A stretch of DNA of 37,648 nt, from contig NZ_CANPWG010000049.1 in the NCBI RefSeq assembly GCF_947581915.1, positions 1-37,648 of the forward strand. Reading direction: 5' to 3'. Shown here piece by piece: positions 15,910 to 24,106 of the stretch. The translations under genes were made by a program, and so were the position numbers. Origin of the DNA: Candidatus Palauibacter scopulicola (GTDB taxonomy: Bacteria; Gemmatimonadota; Gemmatimonadetes; Palauibacterales; Palauibacteraceae). The stretch's first letter is position 1. The number at the start of each line of letters is the position of its first letter. Below the pieces are notes generated by a model. It had not been told where the DNA came from and did not search any database. It was given only the letters and a program-made list of their open reading frames with translations.

Positions 15910-17524
15910 GGACGGGCGCGAGTTCTCGCTGGCGGACTTTCCGCTGGCCGAGCACCTGAAGAACGCCACGGGGATGCGGGCCGAAGAGATCGAACTCTCG
16001 GTGCCCGACGGCCGGAGCGTGCGGCTGCTGATCAACGTGACGCCGCTCCATGCCGAAGACTCCGGCGAGGCCGTCTCCGTCGTCGTCACGATGCAGGACC
16101 TGGCTCCGTTCGAGGAACTGGAGCGTCAGCGGGCGGACTTCCTGAGGATGGTGAGCCACGAGTTGCGCGCTCCGCTCGCCTCGATCAAGGGCTCGGCCGG
16201 GACCGTGCTCGAGGCCTCGCCACCCGCGTCCCGGGCGGAGATGGTCCAGTTCTTCCGCCTCATCAACGGGCAGGCGAACCACATGCGGGGCCTGGTCGCG
16301 AACCTGCTGGACGCGGGGAGCATCGAGGCGGGCACGCTCACCGTGGCGCCCGAGCCCACAAGCGTGGCGGCGCTCGTGGACCGGGCCCGCACGACCTTCC
16401 TGAGCGGCGGGAGCCGGCACCCCGTGCTCGTCGACCTGCCGCCCGACCTTCCCGGCGCGATGGCCGACCGCGGGCGCATCGAGCAGGTGCTGAACAACCT
16501 GTTCTCGAACGCGGCCCGCCACGCGCCCGAGACATCGCCGATCCGGGTCGAGGCGGCGCGCGAGGGCATGCACGTCGCGATTTCGGTCAGCGACGAGGGG
16601 CGCGGGATCGCACCCGACGAGTTGCCGCACCTCTTCCGGAAGCGCCCCGGCCTCATGGGAGGCACCGGGCTTGGACTGGCGATCTGCAAGGGTCTCGTCG
16701 AGGCGCACGGCGGCCGCATCAGGGCGGAGAGCGGAGGGCCGGGTCTCGGCGCGCGCTTCACCTTCACGCTTCCGGTGGCCGCGGGCACGGTCGAGGCCGT
16801 CCACGCGGGTGGCGGCGTGCGGGCCACCCCGGACGGCCGCGCCCGCGTCCTCGTGGTCGACGACGATCCGCAGATGCTGCGCTTCGTCCGCGACGCGCTC
16901 GGCGCGGCGGGCTTCACGCCGCTCGCAACAGCCGACCCGCGCGAACTGTCGCACCTGCTCGAGACCGAGAGGCCCGATCTCGTCCTTCTCGACCTGATCC
17001 TTCCCGGCACGGACGGCATCGAACTAATGAAGCGCATGCCCGAACTCTCCGACCTGCCCGTGATCTTCATATCCGGCTACGGCAACGACGAGACCATCGC
17101 CAAGGCGCTCGAACTCGGGGCGGCCGACTACATCGTCAAGCCGTTTTCCCCCACCGAACTGACGGCGCGGGTGCGCGCGGCGCTCCGGCGGCAGGCCGAG
17201 CCCGAGGCCTTCGTTCTCGGCGACCTCCGAATCTCGTACGACCGCCGGCGGGTGACCCTGGCGGGCTGCACCCTCAAGCTGACCGCCAAGGAGTACGACC
17301 TGCTCAGCGTCCTCTCGCGCAACGCGGGACGCGTGGTGACCTACGAGGCGCTGCTGCGTCAGGTGTGGAACCGGCGCGGCGGGGGCAAACCGGGGCCCGT
17401 CCGAACGTACGTGAGGAAGCTCCGCCACAAGCTGGGGGACGACGCGGCGGACCCCTCATACATCCTCACCGAGCGCGCCGTAGGCTACCGCATGCCCGAG
17501 CCGGAGTCCGGCGAGAACCCGTAG
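15665..17524 (+). CDS. PAS - histidine kinase - receiver - OmpR-type DNA-binding hybrid
   Basis: A 619-aa frame carrying the end of the GAF domain (1-22), a PAS domain (about 28-150), HisKA with phospho-acceptor H165 (MVSHELRAPL), HATPase with N-box (NNLFSNAARHA), DEGRGI and GTGLGL, a receiver with D443 (LLDLILPG) and K in VKPFSP, and a winged helix (about 520-615: LKLTAKEYDLLSVLSRNAGRVVTYEALL...VRTYVRKLRHKL...VGYRM). Sensor, kinase, receiver and DNA-binding output are thus in one chain, which allows direct signal-to-promoter control. It belongs with the frame at 15190. The nearest candidate target is the MORN-like gene downstream. Confidence 0.9.
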   Translation: MVLFASQAAAAIANARTHRDVQRARADLEALVETSPFGVAVFDPGTGRIASINREAHRMAEAIRTPGSPPEQLLEVLTCRREDGREFSLADFPLAEHLKNATGMRAEEIELSVPDGRSVRLLINVTPLHAEDSGEAVSVVVTMQDLAPFEELERQRADFLRMVSHELRAPLASIKGSAGTVLEASPPASRAEMVQFFRLINGQANHMRGLVANLLDAGSIEAGTLTVAPEPTSVAALVDRARTTFLSGGSRHPVLVDLPPDLPGAMADRGRIEQVLNNLFSNAARHAPETSPIRVEAAREGMHVAISVSDEGRGIAPDELPHLFRKRPGLMGGTGLGLAICKGLVEAHGGRIRAESGGPGLGARFTFTLPVAAGTVEAVHAGGGVRATPDGRARVLVVDDDPQMLRFVRDALGAAGFTPLATADPRELSHLLETERPDLVLLDLILPGTDGIELMKRMPELSDLPVIFISGYGNDETIAKALELGAADYIVKPFSPTELTARVRAALRRQAEPEAFVLGDLRISYDRRRVTLAGCTLKLTAKEYDLLSVLSRNAGRVVTYEALLRQVWNRRGGGKPGPVRTYVRKLRHKLGDDAADPSYILTERAVGYRMPEPESGENP

Positions 17525-17526
17525 CA

Positions 17527-17575
17527 ACCGGCGGGCTCCGGTCCTCCAGCGCCCTCTCCACAGGGCGTATCGCCC
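17527..17575 (+). terminator. Cluster of short overlapping hairpins after the kinase gene
   Basis: ACCGG/CCGGT (17527-17542), GCCCT/AGGGC (17551-17566) and GGGCG/CGCCC (17563-17575) are 5-bp stems; the last two share bases and exclude each other. They lie directly after the kinase stop and before an AT-richer promoter region. No T-run is seen, so a terminator role is weakly supported. Confidence 0.25.
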
Positions 17576-17634
17576 GTGGTCGCGCGGGCGCGATTCACAG
17601 TACGAACATGAAAATCATGCATTTGTACACGCCC

Positions 17635-17661
17635 GGTGCATGAAAAACGCGCTATTTTCAT
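17635..17661 (+). promoter_or_regulatory. Palindrome and GCGCTATTTT element upstream of the MORN-like gene
   Basis: ATGAAAA (17640-17646) and TTTTCAT (17655-17661) form an inverted repeat around ACGCGCTA. The embedded GCGCTATTTT matches the element at 15127 before the kinase gene. It lies 40 bp before the start at 17701, in a locally AT-rich stretch, as expected for a promoter/operator. Binding by the upstream winged-helix regulator is an inference only. Confidence 0.4.
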
Positions 17662-17700
17662 AAAGACTGTGCGACCACCGAAATCGAGAAGGCGGGAGAG

Positions 17701-18861
17701 ATGTCGGTGATGCCCCTTCAACCGCAGACCCGCGGCAGTGCATGCGTGCCCGCACTGCTGGCCGGCAGCCTGCTGATCGCGGGTTCGGTACCCGCCGCCG
17801 CGCAGTCCGCCTCGGCGACCGTCGTGTGCGTGGGAAGCGAACGGCAGACCCTCGAGAGTTCAGGCCCCGTCCGGCGCGTCATCACGGAAGACGTGGCGGT
17901 CGTCTACCGGCTCGGCGTCCCGATCGATGATCGGCAGGGGATGGAGCAGTCCCTTGTCGCCGAGTTGGGGGACGTTGCGGAGGCGTCGTGCCTCTGGTCG
18001 AACCCCGGCGACAGCCACGTCGTGATCATCCGGTACACCGGGGCGATCCGGCGCGACCTGACGCTGGACCCGGACGACCCCAGGTTCCAGGCGTTCGCGG
18101 TGGGCTACGGCACGAGCGCCCAGGCGGCCGAGGAGAACGCGACGAGGCTCGACGCCCGCTTCTCGACGTACGCCGACCGAAGCGGGTACGAGGTGCTGGT
18201 CGCGGAGAGCTGGGTCGTCAGCGCGGGCGCGGTCCCCGGTGCGGCAAGCGAGCCGGGCACTGCGCGACTCGGCCAACCGGACTCCCGAGTTGGCGGTAGC
18301 TCGAGTACCGCCGCGCCCCCCTCGGTCGACCTTGAGACGTGCGCCGGCAAACCCGTGGGCTCGGAGTGCTGGATGGAAGTGGCCAACCAGCCCGGGTGCC
18401 ATCTCTGGAACGAGGGTCTCCACACGGGCGCAACGGTCACATGGAGCGGCGAGTGCTTTGCCGGCTATGCGCAAGGAACGGGAACGGTTCATTGGCGCTA
18501 CGACGATGGACAACAGACTGCGCAAGGTGCCTACATCGACGGCAAGGGGCACGGTAACTGGGTCATTCGGTTCTCGGACGGCGACGTGGCTGAAGGATCC
18601 TACGTCATCGGTGAGTGGCAGGGCATCTGGACGTGGTGGTTTTCGAACGGAAACGTCAAAGAATCTCCATATGTGAACGACGAGCTGAGTGGGAGGGCAA
18701 TCGAGTGCGCCCGTGACTTGGGCGACGTCATCGCCTGGATCATTTCGTACATCGAGGGTGAGGAGAGTTCTACGGAGACGATCGGTCTCCGCCACCCGGA
18801 GGCGCCGACCGTAAGAGCCCGATGCTCCGTCCTCCTGAACAAGCCGAGGCCGTGGCCGTGA
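17701..18861 (+). CDS. Secreted protein with C-terminal MORN-like repeats
   Basis: A 386-aa protein. A signal peptide (hydrophobic core ALLAGSLLIAGSV, cleavage near PAAA/QSAS) is followed by a mixed domain (about 45-190) not matched to a family, a Ser/Gly-rich linker (about 195-215), and a Cys-containing domain with tandem YxxGxGxWxxxxxDGxxxxG units (about 235-330: GYAQGTGTVHWRYDDG, GAYIDGKGHGNWVIRFSDG, GSYVIGEWQGIWTWWFSNG). These match MORN-type repeats, which form beta-hairpin surfaces that bind lipid or protein. ATG 17701 follows GGGAGAG. It is periplasmic or secreted and possibly controlled by the adjacent kinase-regulator. Confidence 0.8.
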   Translation: MSVMPLQPQTRGSACVPALLAGSLLIAGSVPAAAQSASATVVCVGSERQTLESSGPVRRVITEDVAVVYRLGVPIDDRQGMEQSLVAELGDVAEASCLWSNPGDSHVVIIRYTGAIRRDLTLDPDDPRFQAFAVGYGTSAQAAEENATRLDARFSTYADRSGYEVLVAESWVVSAGAVPGAASEPGTARLGQPDSRVGGSSSTAAPPSVDLETCAGKPVGSECWMEVANQPGCHLWNEGLHTGATVTWSGECFAGYAQGTGTVHWRYDDGQQTAQGAYIDGKGHGNWVIRFSDGDVAEGSYVIGEWQGIWTWWFSNGNVKESPYVNDELSGRAIECARDLGDVIAWIISYIEGEESSTETIGLRHPEAPTVRARCSVLLNKPRPWP

Positions 18862-19167
18862 ACGCGGCCCGGCCCCGTGCACGAAGTGGCGGGAGCTGTC
18901 GGAGAGACCGGGGCGATACACCATCGCAGCCAGTTCGCGCGAGGGTGGGATCCCCCGCCGCAGGGTACAGTTGGATCATGCCTTGGCACCGCCGGGCCCG
19001 TAGGCCCTCGTCGTTGGTTTGTTCGATCTCTAATGGTCCGACACACACCACCGCACCAGGTGCACGCCGATCCCTGTTTGCACCATTCTGTTGCTCCAAC
19101 TCCCGACACCGCTTGCTCGTCGTGCGACGGCATGGACTTCAACCTGCTACAACGGAACGAGTGTACT
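18862..19167. other. 306-bp gap without a convincing gene
   Basis: An open frame continues through here into the next gene, but its residues are low-complexity and start signals are poor, so I treat the region as the upstream region of the gene at 19168. Base composition falls and codon choice changes from here rightward, marking an island boundary. A small palindrome, CGTCG-TG-CGACG, lies near 19117-19128. Confidence 0.5.
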
Positions 19168-21510
19168 ATGTCTAAACTCGCTGTGGGCGGCATCGCTTCG
19201 GCGCTGGTTCAACACGGAGCGAAGGCGCTGCGGGATCCCACCCTCCCAATCACACTCGTAGAAGGGTCTCTCGAAGAGGAAATACCGATTGCCCATGATG
19301 ACTCCATGTTCACAGTTAGGGGGCAGGCCAACATTGCTGTGTTCAATTCGCCCAGTGATGCGGATCCCGCCGGCCTGTTCGGGCCACCTCTGGCCCCAGT
19401 AACTCCGGCAGACGATCCCTCTGTCGCGGAAAGAGTTGATGACTTCAGAGTCCGACCGCCGATCACCTTCGCGGCGGACTCTGCGTGGCTGGTGTACCGC
19501 ACCAGTGCCGACATGAAGGTCACCGGCAGTTTCGAAGCCCGCGATTTCGGAGTCGCAAGCACCGGGAAGGCCAATATGTCGGTGATCTTCCACGATTACC
19601 GGTGTCACAAGGCTTCAGAGAGCGTTCTCGAAGCGCTAGCCGGGGACATCCTCGGAGCCCGTTTCGTCCTGTGTGAATCGGACATCCGGTTACTTGGCGA
19701 GGGAGACGCGCTTGCGATGGAAGTGACCGGGACCCTGAGTGGATCGGTCAGCCTCGAGTGGTCGGATGTCCTGACGAGTCATATCGGCATACTCAGCAAG
19801 TTCCTGAAAGACGGGGAGGACTTCGGCGTCGATCTCCGGACGAGCCTACGCGCTCAATGCGCTTTCAGTATCCGAGATCATTTTCTGATAGTGTTCACGC
19901 GAGTAGGCGAAAAAGAGATCGCGCTTAGGATAAGCAAGTCGGCACGCGAAGAACGGACGGCAGATGTCGCTGCAGGAGTGGTCGTAGGATTCGCCAATGA
20001 CGAGCAGGTGGAGGAAGTAGGAAAGGCGCTACTGGAAGGTCTTCTCGGAATGGGCCTAGAGCAGATCGAGGGGCTCCTTAAGGCTCCCTCGCTGGAAGCG
20101 CTGAACGAGGGAGACCGGCAGATCGTCGAACGGCTCCTGGCTCGGTTGAGGCTCGAGGACGCCCAAGAGCGGGTGGCGGCTCTCGCGAAGCGTATCGAGG
20201 AACTGAAGTCCGAGACGATCGATACCGTCAGGAAGGCCGCCCAAGAGAAGGTCAAGTTTGCAATCGATTTCGAATACAGCCGGATCGAGACCAACGATAC
20301 GGTGCTGGAAGCGTCGATCGATCTGGCCGGACGACAGGAGCAGTTCTCGAGTTTCCACAGGGCGGCACTGACCCTGAGCTTTGACTCCATCCTGAAGCTG
20401 GGTCCGGCTCACGGCGTGACGATCCACCGTTTCCTCAGACAAGAGACGACGAAGGTCAAGAAGTCTTGGGGCGTGTCGTTGAGCCTGGGCGACGTGTTTG
20501 CGATGGGGGGGAAGAGCTGGAACGTTCGGGAAAGGAAGTTGACGACGCGACGGGACCATGCACACATAGCCAGCCGCTACTGTTTCCTAGCCGTTAACGG
20601 ATACACGGGGCAGTGGGGCGACGACACATATGAGTGGAAGACGACGCTGGCTGCAAAGTCCCGTAGTTGGACCGACGGCATGAATCCTCCAGCTGCATCC
20701 CTCGACTATTCTCTGCACCTGCTCATGCAGTATCATGAGGCGGTGGCTTCCGGGCGGGACATCGGGCGACTTGTCGATTTGGGAGTTCTGTGGGGCATGG
20801 TGCCTGTCGACGGCACGGGAGACGCGAGAAAACGCCTTGCGGGCACAGTTAAAGGTCGACGCGACGTGGAATTCTCTTTTCATGTGACGCTGGACGATTC
20901 CGCGTTCAGACTTCTGCTCAAACTCCTTGCCGCAGGCGACGCACGGAGTTTCGGCTTCGCCCTTGGTCGGGCTGTTCCATGGTCAAATGAGAGCGGACGA
21001 TCTGATCCTCGCGTTCGACAGGCCTTGTATGGCGAACTGTGGCAGGAATATCTGCAAGACCCAGGGATGTCTGCACGGACCCTTGCCAACAAGGCCTACG
21101 CAACCGTCAAGGGGTACCGACGGTCGGGAAGCGCCGGACGCTTGAGCCGCTTGGAACGTGACGAACTCGCGGGACTCGCCGGCGCCGAGCGCCAGATGAA
21201 GCATTGGTGGACGGTGGGCGAGCTGGCAAGAATTAATCCTGGCACACAAAGGCGCTGGTCAAAAATGGTTCGCGGCGCGGAACGACTGGATCAGGCTATC
21301 TCGCGTGGGGGATCGCATGAGGAAGTTGAGGCAGCGACCGACCTGATGTGCAAAGGATGGGAACACGCATTTCATCTGCGGGCGCTTGGTGCCTACCTGA
21401 TTTCGACATTTCGACCGCATGCGAGTCTGTGGACAGCCGTGAACCGTACGCTGCGCGTGGAATGCCCGGACGGTGACGAACACGTGACGCTCAACCTCAG
21501 TTCCTCGTGA
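19168..21510 (+). CDS. Large protein of unknown function (780 aa)
   Basis: No family was recognised. I start at ATG 19168 (MSKLAVGGIASALVQHGAKALRD); an in-frame ATG at 19132 is possible. There is no signal peptide and no clear membrane helix, so it is probably cytosolic. Residues 1-270 are beta-rich (alternating FTVRGQANIAVF, AMEVTGTLSGSVSLEW). A charged helical segment with coiled-coil character follows (about 285-395, including QERVAALAKRIEELKSETIDTVRKAA), then a second beta-rich part and a helical C-terminal region rich in W/R/H. Codons are less GC-biased than in the flanking genes, which suggests transfer. A transposase remnant follows 62 bp later. Isolated from any operon, its role cannot be inferred. 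Confidence 0.8.
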   Translation: MSKLAVGGIASALVQHGAKALRDPTLPITLVEGSLEEEIPIAHDDSMFTVRGQANIAVFNSPSDADPAGLFGPPLAPVTPADDPSVAERVDDFRVRPPITFAADSAWLVYRTSADMKVTGSFEARDFGVASTGKANMSVIFHDYRCHKASESVLEALAGDILGARFVLCESDIRLLGEGDALAMEVTGTLSGSVSLEWSDVLTSHIGILSKFLKDGEDFGVDLRTSLRAQCAFSIRDHFLIVFTRVGEKEIALRISKSAREERTADVAAGVVVGFANDEQVEEVGKALLEGLLGMGLEQIEGLLKAPSLEALNEGDRQIVERLLARLRLEDAQERVAALAKRIEELKSETIDTVRKAAQEKVKFAIDFEYSRIETNDTVLEASIDLAGRQEQFSSFHRAALTLSFDSILKLGPAHGVTIHRFLRQETTKVKKSWGVSLSLGDVFAMGGKSWNVRERKLTTRRDHAHIASRYCFLAVNGYTGQWGDDTYEWKTTLAAKSRSWTDGMNPPAASLDYSLHLLMQYHEAVASGRDIGRLVDLGVLWGMVPVDGTGDARKRLAGTVKGRRDVEFSFHVTLDDSAFRLLLKLLAAGDARSFGFALGRAVPWSNESGRSDPRVRQALYGELWQEYLQDPGMSARTLANKAYATVKGYRRSGSAGRLSRLERDELAGLAGAERQMKHWWTVGELARINPGTQRRWSKMVRGAERLDQAISRGGSHEEVEAATDLMCKGWEHAFHLRALGAYLISTFRPHASLWTAVNRTLRVECPDGDEHVTLNLSSS

Positions 21511-21572
21511 TGTCCGGCAAGATGTACAAGTATGGTATTCACGCGACCCGCGGCTTCGCCGAGGTCAGCGCT

Positions 21573-21900
21573 TCAGGCTACCGTCTTCACCTCTTTTCCG
21601 GTTGACTTCTTCCGGCTGCGGGGCTTCCGGATTCCGGTCTTGAAGACCTGATACGGCGTTCTCCCGTCCATGCCGCGGCTGCGGTGCGGCCGGTTCCGGT
21701 GGTAGGTCTCGAGGTAGGCGTCCAGATCCGCGTGCATCTTCTCGACGGACTCGTACCAGGTCGTTCGCCCGTTCACCTTGAGGTGCTCGTCCAGGAGCGT
21801 GGGGTGGAAGCGCTCCATGAACCTGTTCGTCGCTCAGGATCGTCTCGATCTTCACAAAGAAGGGCAGCACGTGGTCGTTCAGGACCTCGACCCCCAACAG
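21573..21900 (-). pseudogene. Remnant of an IS481/IS3-type transposase (integrase core)
   Basis: Reading leftward, VLNDHVLPFF.KIETILSD (frame of the ORF ending at 21565) is the middle of a DDE integrase core, and MERFHPTLLDEHLKVNGRTTWYESVEKMH...RPHRSRGMDGRTPYQVFKTGIRKPRSRKK is its C-terminus, ending at TGA 21573-21575. Between them, about 40 codons that normally hold the DNGREF motif and QSNGFVERFH are gone, and the frame changes near 21836. The upstream part of the gene is absent. The element cannot be active; it marks past insertion next to the orphan gene. Confidence 0.8.
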
Positions 21901-22019
21901 CTGGACACCAGACCTCCGGGTTGTTGTCCCGCGCCCGGAGGTCAAGCGGGGACGCTCCCGCAGCCTACGTACGACGGCCCACACGTCTTCGGCCACGGTC
22001 AGCACTTCGGCGACTTCAC

Positions 22020-22883
22020 TCACCCTCGGTCCGGCCTCTTCCCCGTGCCTCGCAGCTTCGCCACCTGACTAAGGAGATCGAACCAGAACGGAGCGCCAAG
22101 CGACACCGCTGCCGCAGTGAAGAGCCACCCGAAAACATGGCTAATCCAAGTCGACGCATCCCAATCCTGCACGTCATCCCGCACGCGGAACGGATCTTCG
22201 TCCTCCCACCCTAGCGGAAAGGACTGGAGAATCGCGTCCGCGACCTGCACGGAGTCCGCGCTCGCGGTGCCGGCCGCGGCAACCGCCTTTTGGGCGATCT
22301 CATACCGGAGCGCGTCATCCCGCCAGAGGTCCTGCACGACGTGCACGGTGCTCGCGTTCGCCGACACGGCCACGACGGCGCCGATCGCGAAGATGATCAG
22401 TTGCGTCTGCCGGCGATACCAACCCGACACCCGGTTCATCCCCTCGTCAAACCACCCGGCGACCTGGCGCCGCAGGTCGTCCACCTTCTCCGCGCCCAGG
22501 TGGGTCATCGCCCGGAGAGGCGCCTTGAGCTCCGAGTCGTCTTCGACCCGATCCACCAACTCGGCCGCCTTGTCCTCCATGGTCACCACGAGATTGCCGT
22601 CCTCATCCTGCGCGAGCAGGTCCACCAGCGCCGAGGCGAAGGTGTCGCTTCCGATGTACGACGGCATCTTCTTGCCCTTCGCCAGCGTGTTGACCAGCGG
22701 GTGTCCGTAGAGCCGCTCGCCGTAATCGTTGCCGATCAGGGTTCCGATCCCCTTCCGGAGGTTCTTCGCCCGCAGCGAGAACAGGGTGGAAACCCACTCC
22801 TTGACGACCGAGGCGACGAGGCTCAGCACGCTGTAGAGCAGCATGAGGCCGAGGGCCACGTCGACTACTGGATGATCGAGCAC
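22020..22883 (-). CDS. Membrane protein of a widespread uncharacterised family
   Basis: A 287-aa protein. I place the start at GTG 22883 because GGAGG lies 4 bp upstream and the protein then begins at the first membrane helix (VLDHPVVDVALGLMLLYSVLSLVASVVKEWVSTLF). Next comes the family-like LRAKNLRKGI..LIGN...LYGHPLVNTL...PSYIGSDTFASALVDLL segment, then helices near 165-182 and 250-275. The large polar parts between helices are likely cytosolic. It lies 19 bp downstream of the NYN gene, on the same strand. The function of this family is not known to me. Confidence 0.75.
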   Translation of the reverse strand: MLDHPVVDVALGLMLLYSVLSLVASVVKEWVSTLFSLRAKNLRKGIGTLIGNDYGERLYGHPLVNTLAKGKKMPSYIGSDTFASALVDLLAQDEDGNLVVTMEDKAAELVDRVEDDSELKAPLRAMTHLGAEKVDDLRRQVAGWFDEGMNRVSGWYRRQTQLIIFAIGAVVAVSANASTVHVVQDLWRDDALRYEIAQKAVAAAGTASADSVQVADAILQSFPLGWEDEDPFRVRDDVQDWDASTWISHVFGWLFTAAAVSLGAPFWFDLLSQVAKLRGTGKRPDRG

Positions 22884-22902
22884 TGCGCCTCCTTCTCCCT
22901 CT

Positions 22903-23475
22903 TCATTCCGCGTCCGGTCCACCGACCGCCGCCAGCCCACAAGGTAGGTACCCCCGCCCATATCGGCTGGCACGAATCGGCCCGTAGCGGCGCCGGAGGA
23001 TCAGATGAGTACCTGCGATGTCGTAGTTGTCGACCCATGCGAGACTGATCATGTCGGTGGCCATGCGAACGTCGAGACCTTTCTCCTCGGTGCCCCGCAT
23101 GTCAGCGCCACAGGCAGGGCATCGACCTATCGCCTCATGGCGCGTCGGACATTTTGGTGGCGACCGCTTCTTCTGACGGGGGACCATCGAGACGCTCACG
23201 CCAAGGAACCCAGCCACGACTCCGGTTGCCCAGCGATGGAGCTCTCGGTCCGTGGATTTGTTGTAGGAGCTGTAGAAGTTCAGCCCCTGGTACTCGTCCC
23301 TGGAGGCTGCATCGACCACCTCGACGGCAGCACGCGAAAGAACCGGCCCCAGTCTCGACCAATCCGCCCTGAATCTTGGGTCGCGAGCCCTCATGGAGAG
23401 CTCGTAGTTCCAGAAATCCACGAACACTCTTACACGATGGCGCGAGACGTTGGCTGCGACATGAGGCAGGCTCAT
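22903..23475 (-). CDS. NYN-domain (LabA/DUF88-like) protein with damaged C-terminus
   Basis: A 190-aa frame. RVFVDFWNYE (D20) is the first acidic motif of the NYN/PIN-like nuclease fold, and KGLDVRMATDMISLAWVDNYDIA contains the second. A Cys/His knuckle (PKCPTRHEAIGRCPACGADM) is inserted between them. In intact relatives, YDIA is followed at once by a strand and an SSDxDFVP motif that supplies the last metal ligand. Here the frame goes to GTHLILRRRYGPIRAS instead. A neighbouring frame reads VLI-stop-SS...RFVPA, so the expected motif is present but out of frame and mutated. The gene is likely decayed or recently frameshifted. Confidence 0.7.
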   Translation of the reverse strand: MSLPHVAANVSRHRVRVFVDFWNYELSMRARDPRFRADWSRLGPVLSRAAVEVVDAASRDEYQGLNFYSSYNKSTDRELHRWATGVVAGFLGVSVSMVPRQKKRSPPKCPTRHEAIGRCPACGADMRGTEEKGLDVRMATDMISLAWVDNYDIAGTHLILRRRYGPIRASRYGRGYLPCGLAAVGGPDAE

Positions 23476-23495
23476 GCCGAGTAGCCTGATGCAAA

Positions 23496-23526
23496 CAGGG
23501 GCGCTGATGGTTGATCAGCGCCCCTG
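23496..23526 (-). terminator. Perfect 13-bp-stem hairpin
   Basis: CAGGGGCGCTGAT (23496-23508), loop GGTTG, ATCAGCGCCCCTG (23514-23526). On the minus strand it is followed by TTTGC. It stands 20 bp upstream of the NYN start, so it could stop leftward transcription arriving from hicB or act in the NYN leader. Confidence 0.5.
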
Positions 23527-23751
23527 GGGTCGAAATTGTCGGTCCCCGTAATCCCTCTCTGGGCGGTGGACCGACGGGTCATCGGCTGAAGGCACGATAC
23601 GACGTCGCTTGCCGGGGTGCAAATCGGCCGCTCCATGGCCCGCGAGAGCGGAGCCGTGACCCGAGATGGTGTGTTCACGCTGGATCCTCACATGCTGGTT
23701 GCAGGGGTAGCGGCTCCGGCACCGGGAAGCGTGCCTTCGGAGCCCGACCGG

Positions 23752-23822
23752 CTGTAACACGAGGATCCGCCGGAGTCTCAACCGCCCATCATCAGTGTCT
23801 TGCGGCGCCGACCGGACCATGG
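23752..23822. repeat. Dispersed repeat, copy 1 (left of the pseudogene)
   Basis: About 71 bp (CTGTAACACGAGGATCCGCC..., ending GGCGCCGACCGGACCATGG) that recur at 24378-24447 with only a few changes; a diverged third copy is at 12195. Copies 1 and 2 bracket the pseudogene fragment and hicB. Confidence 0.8.
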
Positions 23823-24055
23823 AGATCGGGCATTCTTCAGGATCTCCACGCGCGACGCCCTGACGGTGCAGATGGCCGCGCCCATCGAGGGCCGCGTGCT
23901 TCTGGCTCATGGCGACGCGGGCGTGGTCTTCGAAGGACACCGGGGGGAGGCGCGTCGTGGGGACCGTCGTCGACTCGTTTGGCGTCGGACTGCCGAACGC
24001 CCGTGCCTACGTGCAGGGATCCGGCACGGAGACGGAAACGGACGGCGAAGGACGA
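23823..24055 (+). pseudogene. Shrunken, frameshifted copy of the gene at 24584
   Basis: The stretch 23829-23885 matches the parent at about 24874-24933 (GCATTCTTCAGGATCTCCAC...), then jumps to sequence matching parent 25635-25790 (GGCGACGCGGGCGTGGTCTT...), so about 700 bp is deleted inside. A further short deletion lies at its left end, and an additional G in a G-run (near 23946) shifts the frame. Homology ends near 24055. It is a dead partial duplicate of the secreted carboxypeptidase-regulatory-like gene 500 bp downstream. The rest of 23527-24106 shows no coding signal. Confidence 0.85.
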
Positions 24056-24106
24056 TAGATGTGTATTCGTGGGGGGAAGAGCTAACGAGGTGTAGTGCTG
24101 AGTCGG

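Noticed and set aside
18877-19167. N-terminal extension of the 780-aa protein
   Set aside because: The residues are unstructured and Cys/His/Pro-rich, and no signal peptide or start signal supports it.
21565-22023. Complete 152-aa protein covering the transposase region
   Set aside because: Only its middle matches an integrase core; both ends are out-of-frame or unrelated sequence, so it is a pseudogene.
23515-23940. 141-aa minus-strand frame
   Set aside because: It crosses the dispersed repeat and the pseudogene fragment and has no coherent protein character.
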